64,000 bases of DNA from Alphaproteobacteria bacterium. Its GTDB lineage: Bacteria > Pseudomonadota > Alphaproteobacteria > Micavibrionales > Micavibrionaceae. How positions within the stretch are numbered: the first letter of the stretch is position 1; each line of letters starts with the position of its first letter. Of this stretch, positions 53,126 to 62,161 are shown piece by piece. The DNA is taken from assembly GCA_024275825.1 (NCBI GenBank), contig JAJRYK010000029.1, forward strand, positions 1-64,000, written 5' to 3'. Made by a program: the position numbers and the translations under genes. The notes under the pieces are model-generated. The model was not told the DNA's origin and searched no databases. It was given only the letters and a program-made list of their open reading frames with translations.

Positions 53126-54181
53126 GTGGAAAACGCAAAACAAATTAAAAAAGCCAATGAGCACGCTCTCGCAGCGCTAGAGCGCATGCAAAAAGAGCAG
53201 CTCTTGCCGACGCCCAAAAACTATGAGCTTTGGTTTGTGTATTATGCAGCCATAAATCCAGAAGTTTGCCGTGCTATTGAGGCGCTTGACGCAAGTGGTG
53301 AAGCCATTACGACGGAGATCTGTGATGAGCTGTATGAGCGCTTTATTGGCCACAACAAAGAAAGCGAACAAGTAAAAGAAGCTGGCAATAAAATTCAAGA
53401 AACCATCAAAAACGTTAACAGTATGGTGAGTAGTGTGCAAGAGGCCAGCACGCAGTATAGTGAGGCGCTCAGTGATGCGTCAGGCAAACTCAGCACAGGT
53501 GAAATTGATAAAGAGCAGTTGGAGCAAGTGGTGCAAACGGTGATGAGCAGCACGAAGTACATGATTGATCAAAATGTGGCGTTGGAAGAAACATTGGCGC
53601 AATCGTCTGCAGCGGTGCAAGAGCTTCAGCGCGATCTGGAGATTGCACGTCAGGAAGCACTGACTGACGGCCTTACCAACCTTGCTAATCGCAAGGCTTT
53701 TGATTTAGAGATCGTACGTATTAAGGCGCTCTCGGAAGAAGAGGGCCAGCCTTTCTCGCTTTTGTTGCTCGATATCGATTATTTCAAAAGCTTCAACGAT
53801 AATTTTGGCCATCAGGTCGGCGATCAGGTTCTACGTCTGGTCGCGCACACACTCACTGATGGTGTGAAGGGCCGTGATGTTGCCGCGCGCTATGGCGGTG
53901 AAGAATTTGCGATTATCTTGCCCGAAACGCCCCTAAAGGCCGCGCAGATGGTCGCTGATTATTTGCGCAAGGCCGTGGCCAGCAAGGATATTGTGAACCG
54001 TAATAGCGGCGAGAAACTAGGTCGCATCACGCTGTCCGGCGGCTGCGCCGAATATGCACCGGGCGAGAGCGTTGATGCCCTGATTGGGCGCGTCGATACC
54101 GCCCTTTATGCCGCCAAACATAACGGCCGCAATCAAATCTCTTCTGCCCCGCCGCCGAGTCAGAAAAAAGCGGCGGGTTAA
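53126..54181 (+). CDS. Diguanylate cyclase (GGDEF) with helical N-terminal region
   Basis: Synthesises c-di-GMP from two GTP. The 351-residue protein starts at GTG 53126. The N-terminal 90 residues are the helical NYELWFVYYAAINPEVC region common in alphaproteobacterial cyclases, then a coiled coil (about 90-180), and the GGDEF domain (about 185-345) with DGLTNLANRKAF, LLLDIDYFKSFND, and the active-site RYGGEEF. The inhibitory I-site R-x-x-D reads KGRD, so the Arg is replaced by Lys and product inhibition may be weak. No membrane segment. Confidence 0.92.
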   Translation: MENAKQIKKANEHALAALERMQKEQLLPTPKNYELWFVYYAAINPEVCRAIEALDASGEAITTEICDELYERFIGHNKESEQVKEAGNKIQETIKNVNSMVSSVQEASTQYSEALSDASGKLSTGEIDKEQLEQVVQTVMSSTKYMIDQNVALEETLAQSSAAVQELQRDLEIARQEALTDGLTNLANRKAFDLEIVRIKALSEEEGQPFSLLLLDIDYFKSFNDNFGHQVGDQVLRLVAHTLTDGVKGRDVAARYGGEEFAIILPETPLKAAQMVADYLRKAVASKDIVNRNSGEKLGRITLSGGCAEYAPGESVDALIGRVDTALYAAKHNGRNQISSAPPPSQKKAAG

Positions 54182-54239
54182 GGCAATTTATCGCGTATGA
54201 GCTCTTGGCGCGCTCTGTAAAACCCCCTATCTTTGTCAC

Positions 54240-56540
54240 ATGCACGATTCTTCCTCACAGGCGCCGGTTGTAAGCGCGTACGATAATTCAACGACTCCGC
54301 CTTACCTTCAAGGCTTAAACGAGCAACAACGCGACGCGGTTGAAACGCTTGATGGTGCTGTGCTTGTGCTTGCTGGTGCGGGTACAGGCAAGACCAGAGT
54401 GCTGACGACGCGGCTTGCGCATTTGTTGCAAACGGCGCGCGCGTACCCATCGCAGATTTTGGCGGTGACCTTCACCAATAAAGCCGCGCAGGAAATGCGT
54501 CATCGCGTGAGTGCGGCGCTTGATGGTGCGCCGGTGGATCCGTCTTCGCCCTCGCAAGGCTCAGGCTACGACGTGACAAGTGGGTGGTGGCTTGGCACGT
54601 TTCATTCGCTGGCTGCGCGGATGCTGCGGCGGCATGCGGACCTTGTTGGGCTGTCTAGTAATTTCTCTATCCTCGATCCGGATGATCAGGTGCGCTTGCT
54701 CAAGCAGATCATGGAGGTCAATGGTATTGATGTGAAGAAATGGGCACCTAAGGCGATGATCAATTTTATCGATCGCTGGAAAGATCGCGGCCTGACCCCG
54801 GATCAGGTGGGTGAGAATGAGGCCGGTGATATGGCCGATGGTAAATTGCCAATGCTCTATAAAATTTATCAGCAGCGTATGCGCGCGATTAATGCCTGTG
54901 ATTTTGGTGATTTATTGCTGCATATGATCACGATTTTGAAAGACCCGGCGAACAAGAATGTGCTGGAGGATTATCATCGGCGCTTTCGTTATATTTTGGT
55001 CGATGAATATCAGGATACGAATGTTGCGCAATATTTGTGGTTGCGGCTTCTGGCGCAGGGGTCGCAGAATATTTGCTGCGTTGGTGATGATGATCAATCA
55101 ATTTATGGCTGGCGCGGGGCGGAGGTTGGCAATATTTTAAAATTCGAACAAGATTTCCCCGGCGCGAAAATCATTCGGCTAGAACAAAACTACCGTTCGA
55201 CTAATAATATTCTGAAGGCTGCTGGGGCGATCATTGCCAATAATGAAGGACGGCTGGGTAAGGAATTGTGGAGCGAGGCAGGCGACGGTGAGAAAATCAC
55301 TGTATGCGGCCTGTGGGATGGCGGGGCTGAAGCGCGATGGGTTGGTGAAGAGATTGAACAGCTTCAGCATAAGCAATGGCGGCTAAATGATATCGCGGTT
55401 CTTGTGCGCACCGGTTTCCAAACACGCGAATTTGAGGAGCGCTTCATTAAGCTCGGCTTGCCCTACAAAGTTATTGGCGGTCCGCGCTTTTATGAGCGGA
55501 TGGAGATTCGCGATGCGCTGGCCTATTTCCGCATCACGATGCAGCCCAATGACGATCTGGCGCTGGAGCGCATTATTAATACGCCCAAACGTGCCATCGG
55601 CCCGGCGACGGTGCAAACGCTCTATGCTTACGGGCGCGCCAAGGGGATTAGTCTGACGCAAGCCATCATGGATTTAACACAAACTGATGAGCTGCGGCCC
55701 AAGGTGAAGGGCACGCTGATGAAACTGATGGATGATATGAATCGCTGGCGTTCGCTGGTCGATAATACGCCGCACCCAGAGCTGGCGGCGCTGATTCTTG
55801 AAGAATCTGGCTATATGCAGATGTGGAAAGAAAATAAAACGCCCGAAGCGCCGGGGCGTGTTGAGAATCTAAAAGAGCTTGTCTCTGGCATGGGCACGTT
55901 TGAATCGATGGCAGAGTTTTTGGAACATATCGCGTTGGTGCTGGAAAATCAGGACACCAGCAGCGGTGAGTTTATTTCTATCATGACCTTGCATGGGGCA
56001 AAGGGGCTGGAATTTGACGCTGTTTTTCTGCCGGGCTGGGAGGAGGGGCTGTTCCCCTCTCAACGCACTATGGATGAAAATGGTGTGAAGGGGTTGGAGG
56101 AGGAGCGCCGCCTTGCCTATGTCGGCATTACGCGCGCGAAAAAGCGGGCGCATATTTCCTATGTCGGATCACGGCGCATGTATGGCAGCTGGATCAATTC
56201 TGTGCCCTCGCGTTTTGTGGACGAGCTGCCCGATGATCTGGTCGATGCGAGCGCCGATAATGGTCTATACCAATCCGGCCGCTCCAGCCATTGGGATTCT
56301 AGCGGTTTTAAGCCTGCGCCAAAAAAGCAAGCACATGATCGCAATCCGCCTTCGTCCAAAGGCTACGGCGCGACAAGAGTGAAGAGTGATGATGGCACAA
56401 TTTTCGCGCGCGGCGATCGCATTTTTCACGACAAATTCGGGTACGGCGAAATCTTCAACATCGATGGCCACAAGCTCGATATCAATTTCGAACATGGCGG
56501 GCATAAAAGGGTGATGGATAGCTTTGTGGAGAAGGGTTAG
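54240..56540 (+). CDS. uvrD: UvrD/PcrA-type DNA helicase
   Basis: SF1 3'-5' helicase in mismatch and excision repair. The 766-residue protein has LNEQQRDAV (Q motif), AGAGTGKTRV (I), VTFTNKAAQEM (Ia), LVDEYQDTN (II), VGDDDQSIYGWRGA (III), EQNYRSTNNIL, TLHGAKGLEFDAVF (V) and EERRLAYVGITRAK (VI), with the Tudor-like C-terminal tail KFGYGEIFNIDG. Overlaps a convergent gene by four bases. Confidence 0.97.
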   Translation: MHDSSSQAPVVSAYDNSTTPPYLQGLNEQQRDAVETLDGAVLVLAGAGTGKTRVLTTRLAHLLQTARAYPSQILAVTFTNKAAQEMRHRVSAALDGAPVDPSSPSQGSGYDVTSGWWLGTFHSLAARMLRRHADLVGLSSNFSILDPDDQVRLLKQIMEVNGIDVKKWAPKAMINFIDRWKDRGLTPDQVGENEAGDMADGKLPMLYKIYQQRMRAINACDFGDLLLHMITILKDPANKNVLEDYHRRFRYILVDEYQDTNVAQYLWLRLLAQGSQNICCVGDDDQSIYGWRGAEVGNILKFEQDFPGAKIIRLEQNYRSTNNILKAAGAIIANNEGRLGKELWSEAGDGEKITVCGLWDGGAEARWVGEEIEQLQHKQWRLNDIAVLVRTGFQTREFEERFIKLGLPYKVIGGPRFYERMEIRDALAYFRITMQPNDDLALERIINTPKRAIGPATVQTLYAYGRAKGISLTQAIMDLTQTDELRPKVKGTLMKLMDDMNRWRSLVDNTPHPELAALILEESGYMQMWKENKTPEAPGRVENLKELVSGMGTFESMAEFLEHIALVLENQDTSSGEFISIMTLHGAKGLEFDAVFLPGWEEGLFPSQRTMDENGVKGLEEERRLAYVGITRAKKRAHISYVGSRRMYGSWINSVPSRFVDELPDDLVDASADNGLYQSGRSSHWDSSGFKPAPKKQAHDRNPPSSKGYGATRVKSDDGTIFARGDRIFHDKFGYGEIFNIDGHKLDINFEHGGHKRVMDSFVEKG

Positions 56541-57160
56541 TTTCTTTGTGGCATCGGTATCGCAGGTATAGCAATAACGCTATACATGGATTCTTGATTT
56601 CCATCGGGCGTTATAATTTTTTCGCCAGGCTTGATATAGGCGATGTCTGCCGGCTCAATTATGCTTGTTAATTTTGATTCATTACCTGCCATTTGCCAGG
56701 AACTTATGAGTATTGGCACGCTTGTTTTGTTTGGGCATGCTGATTTGAAATTGGCAATTGTGACTAAGCAGATATCTCTGTGTCCAGTTATGTAGGCAAA
56801 GAGTTTCGATAGATCTTCTATTTCAGGCACAATTTTTTGAAAAGCCTTTTGTGATGATCCATTGATTCCATGGAACATGAATTGTCCGTTTTCAACACGA
56901 GCATCGGCCTGAAAAGATGTGGCTGATGTCGCCCTTCCATTAATTGCGTATTTATCCCAATTGCTTTTTAGGGCGCGATGCCGCGCGGCCATTAGATCAG
57001 TCGTGAGGTTTGTATTAAATATTGGTCGTTTCAGGATGACAATGGATGCGTCCCCCGACTTTGCCGCGTTTGTAAAATCCTGCATATTGTCTTTATTAAC
57101 TATATTTGTCATACGATTTACCGTTTGTGATGGGCTTTGATCTTTTATTATTTTTACCAT
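56537..57160 (-). CDS. Hypothetical protein, 207 residues
   Basis: Unknown. The ATG at 57160 has AGGAGAAG upstream and is preferred over the ATG at 57193. Mixed alpha/beta, soluble, with ALKSNWDKYAINGRATS and a tail MYSVIAIPAIPMPQRN. Convergent with uvrD. Confidence 0.6.
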   Translation of the reverse strand: MVKIIKDQSPSQTVNRMTNIVNKDNMQDFTNAAKSGDASIVILKRPIFNTNLTTDLMAARHRALKSNWDKYAINGRATSATSFQADARVENGQFMFHGINGSSQKAFQKIVPEIEDLSKLFAYITGHRDICLVTIANFKSACPNKTSVPILISSWQMAGNESKLTSIIEPADIAYIKPGEKIITPDGNQESMYSVIAIPAIPMPQRN

Positions 57161-57228
57161 GATGCTTCTCCTGCTTAATAGTGCAACGCTCAAACATTAC
57201 ATAAGCGCGATGTATATGTAAAGAAAAT

Positions 57229-57237
57229 TGTGGATAA
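57229..57237 (-). promoter_or_regulatory. Isolated DnaA box
   Basis: TGTGGATAA, the perfect reverse complement of TTATCCACA, in the gap upstream of the NDUFA9-like gene. Single site, not an origin; it may titrate DnaA or be chance. Confidence 0.35.
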
Positions 57238-57450
57238 TTTTTAGTTTTTTGTTTAAAAAGCGATTTTTGCCGGATTTTAGGGGTTCGGTGTGGCTATTTT
57301 TATAGCCTGGTACCTAAATTTTGTAATCTCCGGCCTGTTTCAGGGTGGGCAGGGTGATATTGTAGGGCTTCATCAAATCTGGACTTATTGTCCGCTGCGT
57401 CCCATAGTATTGCAGGGATTAATGAGGGAGAAAGCTAAGGGATTTCAGGA

Positions 57451-58428
57451 ATGAGCAAGAATCAAAAAATAGCGACTGTCTTTGGTGGTACAGGCTTTGT
57501 CGGCACGCAGGTGGTGCGGGAGCTGGCTAGTCGCGGCATTATCGTGAAAATAGCGACTCGCGTACCGGAGCGGGCTTATTTCCTCAAGCCTTGTGGCGCG
57601 GTTGGGCAGATTGTCCCGTATGCGTGCAGCTATAGTGATCCAAAAAGCATTGCTGCGGCTGTGAGCGGCGCAGACTATGTGGTTAATTGTGTGGGCATTC
57701 TCTATGAGAAGGGCAAAAAACGCACATTCCAAAAGGCGCATGTGGACACGCCGGAGGTGGTTGCAAAGGCCTGTAAAAAAGCGGGTGTTAAACGGGTCGT
57801 GCATATTTCTGCGCTGGGCATTGAAGACTGTGGATCTAAATATGCGAAGAGCAAGCTCGCAGGTGAGCGTGCGTTATTGAAGGCGTTCCCCGCTGCGACT
57901 ATTTTACGTCCCAGTGTGATCTTTGGCGAAGGGGATAAATTCTTTAATATGTTTGCGGGTTTGGCGGAAATTTTACCTATGCTGCCTTTGATCGGCGGCG
58001 GAAAGACAAAATTCCAGCCCGTCTATGTGGGTGATGTGGCCGATGCTGTGGTGACGGCGCTGGAGGGCTCTAGCGTGGGGTACGATGATCTGCAGGGGCA
58101 GATTTACGAGCTTGGTGGGCCGGATGTGGTGAGCTTTAAGGAGATTTATGAGATTTTATTTGCGCAAACCGGCCGCACGCGGATGTTGATCAACTTACCA
58201 TTTTGCATCGCAAAGATTGAGGCGGCGTTTATGTCTCTGTTGCCCAATCCGCCTTTGACTCCGGATCAGGTTGAATCGCTCAAATCCGACGTGGTGGTTG
58301 GCGCGAAAGCGAATTGTCTTGACGATCTGGGTCTTCGTGCCACATCAATGGATATGATTTTGCCGACATACTTGGCGCGCTATAGGCCCGGCGGGCGTTT
58401 TGGTGACCAAAGGGATCAAGCAGCCTAA
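57451..58428 (+). CDS. NDUFA9-like NAD(P)-binding protein (complex I-associated type)
   Basis: Atypical SDR related to the NDUFA9 subunit of complex I, found in many alphaproteobacteria as a stand-alone protein. The 325-residue protein opens with TVFGGTGFVGTQVVREL (Rossmann G-x-x-G-x-x-G), then DYVVNCVGILYEKG, VVHISALGI, the YAKSKLAGERAL (Y-x-x-x-K type), LRPSVIFGEGDKFFN and FQPVYVGDVADAV. Suggests a role in membrane-associated redox or lipid/ubiquinone handling. Confidence 0.9.
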   Translation: MSKNQKIATVFGGTGFVGTQVVRELASRGIIVKIATRVPERAYFLKPCGAVGQIVPYACSYSDPKSIAAAVSGADYVVNCVGILYEKGKKRTFQKAHVDTPEVVAKACKKAGVKRVVHISALGIEDCGSKYAKSKLAGERALLKAFPAATILRPSVIFGEGDKFFNMFAGLAEILPMLPLIGGGKTKFQPVYVGDVADAVVTALEGSSVGYDDLQGQIYELGGPDVVSFKEIYEILFAQTGRTRMLINLPFCIAKIEAAFMSLLPNPPLTPDQVESLKSDVVVGAKANCLDDLGLRATSMDMILPTYLARYRPGGRFGDQRDQAA

Positions 58429-58470
58429 AGCGTATAAGGCACATTAATAGTAAAAAAGGTTTTGAAGTAT

Positions 58471-59418
58471 ATGCGTAAGACTATCATTTTATTTTTAGCA
58501 CTTTGTCTGACGTTTATGTTTACGGCGGATGTACTGGCGCGAGAAGAGGGCATTGCCGCCGTGGTGAATGAGGATGCAATTTCCTTCTCTGATTTGAATG
58601 ATCGCATGACGATGATCATTGCCTCTTCTGGTCTGCCGGATAGCGAGGAAATCAGGCAAAAATTGGCACAGCAGGTTATTAATTCCCTGATTGAAGAGCA
58701 GCTAAAACTGCAAGAAGCGCGCAGCGCTGAGATTAATGTTGACGAAGAAGAGATTCAAAAAGGTCTCGCAACAATTGCGCAGCAAAACCAGATTCCGGTC
58801 GATAAGTTTGAGGCGATGATTAAGGGTAGTGGTATTAACATCGCGACCATGCATCGTCAGATTGAATCACAAATTGCGTGGACGAAAGTGGTGCAGGCGA
58901 AAATTCGTCCTAAAATAACGGTAACAGATACCGATATCGATTCAAGGTTTGCACAGCTAGCATCAAACAAAGGCGAAGTAGAATACCGTTTGGCTGAGAT
59001 TTTTCTGCCCGTTGATACGCCGGAGAGTGAAGCTGATACGCGGCAATTAGCGCAAAATTTAGTGAAGGAAATCAAAAGCGGTAAGGCACCATTCTTCAAA
59101 TTAGCGCAGCAATTTTCTAAGGCTGCGGGCGCAGCGCAGGGCGGCGATATGGGCTGGGTGCAGCACTCACAGATTGCTGAGGAACTTAGTGAAGGCGCAC
59201 AAAAACTGACGAAGAATGAGGTCAGCGCGCCCATTCGTTCGATCAGCGGCTATCACATTTTGCACTTGCTTGATCAGCGTGAAATCTCTGATGAAACCTT
59301 GCCGACGCGCGAGCAAGTGATGTCGATCATTGGCACAGAGCGTTTAGAGCGCTTGCAGCGCCGCTATCTCCTCGATCTTAAATCTGCAGCCTTTGTTGAG
59401 AACCGTGTTGGCTCTTGA
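58471..59418 (+). CDS. surA: SurA-like periplasmic peptidyl-prolyl isomerase
   Basis: Chaperone for outer-membrane proteins. The ATG at 58471 gives a signal peptide (cleavage after VLA, about residue 23) and 315 residues. An N-terminal SurA core (EEGIAAVVNEDAISFSDL; QVINSLIEEQLKLQEA) is followed by one parvulin domain (about 155-260): EYRLAEIFLP, AQQFSKAAGAAQGGDMGWV and SISGYHILHLLD. In related genomes surA lies between lptD and pdxA-rsmA; here rsmA follows directly with overlap, and pdxA is absent. Confidence 0.93.
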   Translation: MRKTIILFLALCLTFMFTADVLAREEGIAAVVNEDAISFSDLNDRMTMIIASSGLPDSEEIRQKLAQQVINSLIEEQLKLQEARSAEINVDEEEIQKGLATIAQQNQIPVDKFEAMIKGSGINIATMHRQIESQIAWTKVVQAKIRPKITVTDTDIDSRFAQLASNKGEVEYRLAEIFLPVDTPESEADTRQLAQNLVKEIKSGKAPFFKLAQQFSKAAGAAQGGDMGWVQHSQIAEELSEGAQKLTKNEVSAPIRSISGYHILHLLDQREISDETLPTREQVMSIIGTERLERLQRRYLLDLKSAAFVENRVGS

Positions 59419-60235
59419 TAACCTGCCGCCATTGCGTGAAATTATTGCGCAGCATGATCTGCAGGCGCAAAAATCGCTGGGGCAGAACTTCCTTCTTGAT
59501 CAAAACATCACTGATAAAATCGCGCGCTATGCGGGTGATTTAACAGCTGCGACGGTCTTTGAAATTGGACCAGGCCCGGGTGGCCTGACGCGTTCTTTGC
59601 TGCGCGTTGGTGCAGCAAAAGTGATTGCTATAGAGTTTGATCCGCGCGCTGTGATGGCGCTGGAAAGTTTGAACGAGGCAGCGGCGGGGCGTTTGGAGAT
59701 TATTCAAGGCGATGCGCTGGAGGTTGATTTATTGAGCCTTGGCGCCGCGTCGCGTGCGATTGTTGCTAATTTGCCCTATAACATCGCCACGCCATTGATT
59801 GTGAACTGGCTCTCACAGATTCATGTTGATCAAGGCGCTTATCAGTCTATGACACTGATGGTGCAAAAAGAGGTTGCGCAGCGCATGGTCGCGGTGCCTA
59901 GCACAAAGGCTTATGGCCGTTTGTCTGTGCTGTGCCAGTTTTTGTGTGATATAAGAAAGCTGTTTGACCTCCCGCCTTCGGCCTTCACTCCGCCGCCGAA
60001 GGTGACCTCCAGCGTTGTGCAGTTTGTGCCGAAAGATCTGGGCGGCGATAAGCCTGCTTTTAAGGCGCTAGGAAAAATCACAGCTGCCGCCTTCGGACAA
60101 CGCCGGAAAATGATTCGCACTAGCCTAAAAAACTATGCGGAGATTTTAGAAGAGTTGGGCATTGACTCAACATTGCGTGCAGAGAACCTGAGTGTTGCGC
60201 GCTATATCGCGATTGCCGCTAAAGCCCAGCCATAA
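59405..60235 (+). CDS. rsmA: 16S rRNA dimethyladenosine transferase RsmA (KsgA)
   Basis: Dimethylates the two adjacent adenosines of helix 45 in 16S rRNA. About 276 residues. No ATG is available; GTG at 59405 is chosen because GAG precedes it, while TTG 59393 and 59396 are alternatives. Motifs: KSLGQNFLLDQNI, FEIGPGPGGLTRSLL (SAM), IEFDPRAV, VANLPYNIATPLI (NLPY catalytic) and the helical C-domain PPPKVTSSVVQF. Overlaps surA and is convergent with gmk (17-base overlap). Confidence 0.95.
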   Translation: MLALDNLPPLREIIAQHDLQAQKSLGQNFLLDQNITDKIARYAGDLTAATVFEIGPGPGGLTRSLLRVGAAKVIAIEFDPRAVMALESLNEAAAGRLEIIQGDALEVDLLSLGAASRAIVANLPYNIATPLIVNWLSQIHVDQGAYQSMTLMVQKEVAQRMVAVPSTKAYGRLSVLCQFLCDIRKLFDLPPSAFTPPPKVTSSVVQFVPKDLGGDKPAFKALGKITAAAFGQRRKMIRTSLKNYAEILEELGIDSTLRAENLSVARYIAIAAKAQP

Positions 60236-60860
60236 GGCCGCGCACGAAATCTGATAGACCTTGTAGACGTCGTTTTCTAAGGCGCTCTCCGTCTAAAATG
60301 GTCTGCGCTTTGGCAATCGCCTCATCAATATCGTTATTTACAATCACGTAATCATATTCGGCGTAGTGTGAAATTTCATCGGCAGCCTTCTCCATGCGCC
60401 CGCGAATTTGTTCATCTGTTTCGCGGGTATCGCGCGAGCGGTTACGCAGGCGTTTTTCCAGCTCTTGCCGTGAGGGGGGGAGAACGAATACAGTGACCAA
60501 ATCCTCGCGCGCCATTTCCTTAAGCTGCTGCGCACCCTGCCAATCAATGTCAAATAGTATGTCTCTGCCTTGACTGAGTGCCTTTTCAACGGCCGCTTTT
60601 GGCGTGCCGTAATAATGATCAAAGACTTTGGCGTGTTCGAGCATCTCTTCATTTTCAACCATTGCCCGGAATTCATCGGGCTCGACGAAAAAGTAATCCT
60701 GTCCGTGTACCTCACCGGCGCGGCGGGGGCGGGTGGTGGTGGAGATAGAGATGTCTGCATCTGCATTGTTCTTCAGTAGCGCGCGCGTGATCGTGGTCTT
60801 TCCCGCGCCAGATGGCGAAGACATTACATACATTAATCCGCGGCGTTTCAGAATACTCAA
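60219..60860 (-). CDS. gmk: Guanylate kinase
   Basis: Phosphorylates GMP to GDP. The 213-residue protein has the P-loop SPSGAGKTT (about 14-22), the GMP-binding TTRPRRAGEVHGQDYFFV and YYGTPKAAVE, and DIDWQGAQQL, and the lid KRLRNRSRDT. Adjacent to rsmA on the opposite strand. Confidence 0.97.
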   Translation of the reverse strand: MSILKRRGLMYVMSSPSGAGKTTITRALLKNNADADISISTTTRPRRAGEVHGQDYFFVEPDEFRAMVENEEMLEHAKVFDHYYGTPKAAVEKALSQGRDILFDIDWQGAQQLKEMAREDLVTVFVLPPSRQELEKRLRNRSRDTRETDEQIRGRMEKAADEISHYAEYDYVIVNNDIDEAIAKAQTILDGERLRKRRLQGLSDFVRGLMAGL

Positions 60861-60924
60861 AGCTCATTCCTCTTTCAAAAAGTCTCGACTGCTTTAAGAT
60901 AACGCTGAGAAGAGAGGGAGTGCA

Positions 60925-61695
60925 ATGGGGAATTTCAAACACATTGTGATTACGGGCGCATCGAGCGGCATTGGTGAGGCATTGGCGCTTGCTTATGCAC
61001 AAGAAGGTGTCGTTTTGAGTTTGACGGGGCGCAACGAAGAGCGCTTGAAAAGCGTCGCTGCGTCGTGCCGGGCGTGCGGTGCGGAGATTTGTGATACTGT
61101 GCTTGATGTGGCAGATGCAGAAAAAATGCAAGCGTGGTTGCTTGAGCGTGATCAGGCACAGCCCGTAGACTTGATTGTGGCCAATGCGGGTATTTCTGCT
61201 GGAACAGGGGGTGGCCTGGAAACGCTTTACCAGCTGCAACAGCTTTTTGGTGTGAATGTGAGCGGTGTGTTTAATACGATTATGCCGCTGCTACCGACAA
61301 TGATAGAGCGCGGGTCTGGGCACGTCGCGATTATGAGCTCTTTGGCTGGCTTTAGAGGCTTTCCCGGCGCACCCGGATACGGCGCGTCTAAGGCTGCGGT
61401 GAAAGTGTATGGAGAAGGGTTGCGCGGCATGCTCGCAGGAAGTGGCGTTGATGTCAGTGTTATTTGTCCTGGCTTTGTTAAATCACGCATGACAGATGAG
61501 AATGATTGTCCCATGCCGTTTTTCATGGAGACAGATAGAGCGGTGCGAATCATTCAAAAAGGCCTCGCACAAAAAAGGGGCCGGATTGCTTTTCCTCTAC
61601 CCATGCATTTCTTGGTGTGGCTCTTGGGCGTAATACCTGATGTGCTGGCACACCATATTTTAAAGGGCACACCCGCCAAAAAATCACTAGATTAA
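60925..61695 (+). CDS. Short-chain dehydrogenase/reductase
   Basis: NAD(P)-dependent oxidoreductase, substrate unknown. The 256-residue protein has TGASSGIGEALALAYA (coenzyme), VANAGIS, the catalytic Ser in IMSSLAGF, and YGASKAAV (Tyr-x-x-x-Lys). C-terminal hydrophobic stretch MHFLVWLLGVIPDVLAHHIL could anchor it to the membrane. Its best resemblance is to SDRs of the classical type. Confidence 0.9.
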   Translation: MGNFKHIVITGASSGIGEALALAYAQEGVVLSLTGRNEERLKSVAASCRACGAEICDTVLDVADAEKMQAWLLERDQAQPVDLIVANAGISAGTGGGLETLYQLQQLFGVNVSGVFNTIMPLLPTMIERGSGHVAIMSSLAGFRGFPGAPGYGASKAAVKVYGEGLRGMLAGSGVDVSVICPGFVKSRMTDENDCPMPFFMETDRAVRIIQKGLAQKRGRIAFPLPMHFLVWLLGVIPDVLAHHILKGTPAKKSLD

Positions 61696-61760
61696 AACCT
61701 ATGGTTGCTTTATAGATATCTTATATAAGCGTTGTAAATACAGGGGTTTTTGCTCAAAAC

Positions 61761-61802
61761 TTGACAAGACCCTATAAAGAGTAGTGATATTATAAATACT
61801 AC
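61761..61802 (+). promoter_or_regulatory. Promoter and candidate operator of the ArsR-type gene
   Basis: TTGACA at 61761 with GTGATA 17 bases on, and an inverted repeat GTAGT (61781-61785)/ACTAC (61798-61802) over the -10. The dyad could be the autoregulatory site of the ArsR family repressor encoded just downstream. Confidence 0.4.
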
Positions 61803-61858
61803 CCTGAGTATTCCTAATGTACGGTTTTTTTTAATGCTATTTTTTAAATTTATTTGTG

Positions 61859-62161
61859 ATGCATACGAAGATTTTAAAACAAAATATTCAACGCGCGACG
61901 AAGCTATTAAAGGCGCTCTCGAATGAGAAAAGATTGGAAATCATATGTGCCCTAGATGACGGAGAGAAGTCTGTTGGCACGCTTGAGAATATGATTGATT
62001 TGAGTCAATCTGCGCTGTCTCAGCATCTAGCACGATTGCGCCGCGATGGTTTGGTTGAAACGCGCCGTGAGGCACAGACGATCTATTATGCGCTTTGTGA
62101 TGAGTCGGTTAAAGTGATTTTAGAGTGTTTGAGCAAATGCTGCGATGAGATGCACGATTAA
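61859..62161 (+). CDS. ArsR-family regulator, HlyU/BigR-like (possible persulfide sensor)
   Basis: A 100-residue winged-helix repressor. ALSNEKRLEIICALDDGEKS, NMIDLSQSALSQHLARLRRD and GLVETRREAQTIYYALCDES match the HlyU/BigR/SqrR group, which senses reactive sulfur through two Cys. Here Cys sits in IICAL (about residue 31) and again at CLSKCC near the C-terminus, positions like the sensing pair. ATG 61859; a GTG precedes it. No sulfur-metabolism gene is adjacent, so the sensor role is an inference. Confidence 0.85.
   Translation: MHTKILKQNIQRATKLLKALSNEKRLEIICALDDGEKSVGTLENMIDLSQSALSQHLARLRRDGLVETRREAQTIYYALCDESVKVILECLSKCCDEMHD

Noticed and set aside
57229-57237. Second replication origin
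   Set aside because: A single DnaA box with no AT-rich element, GANTC sites or gene divergence.
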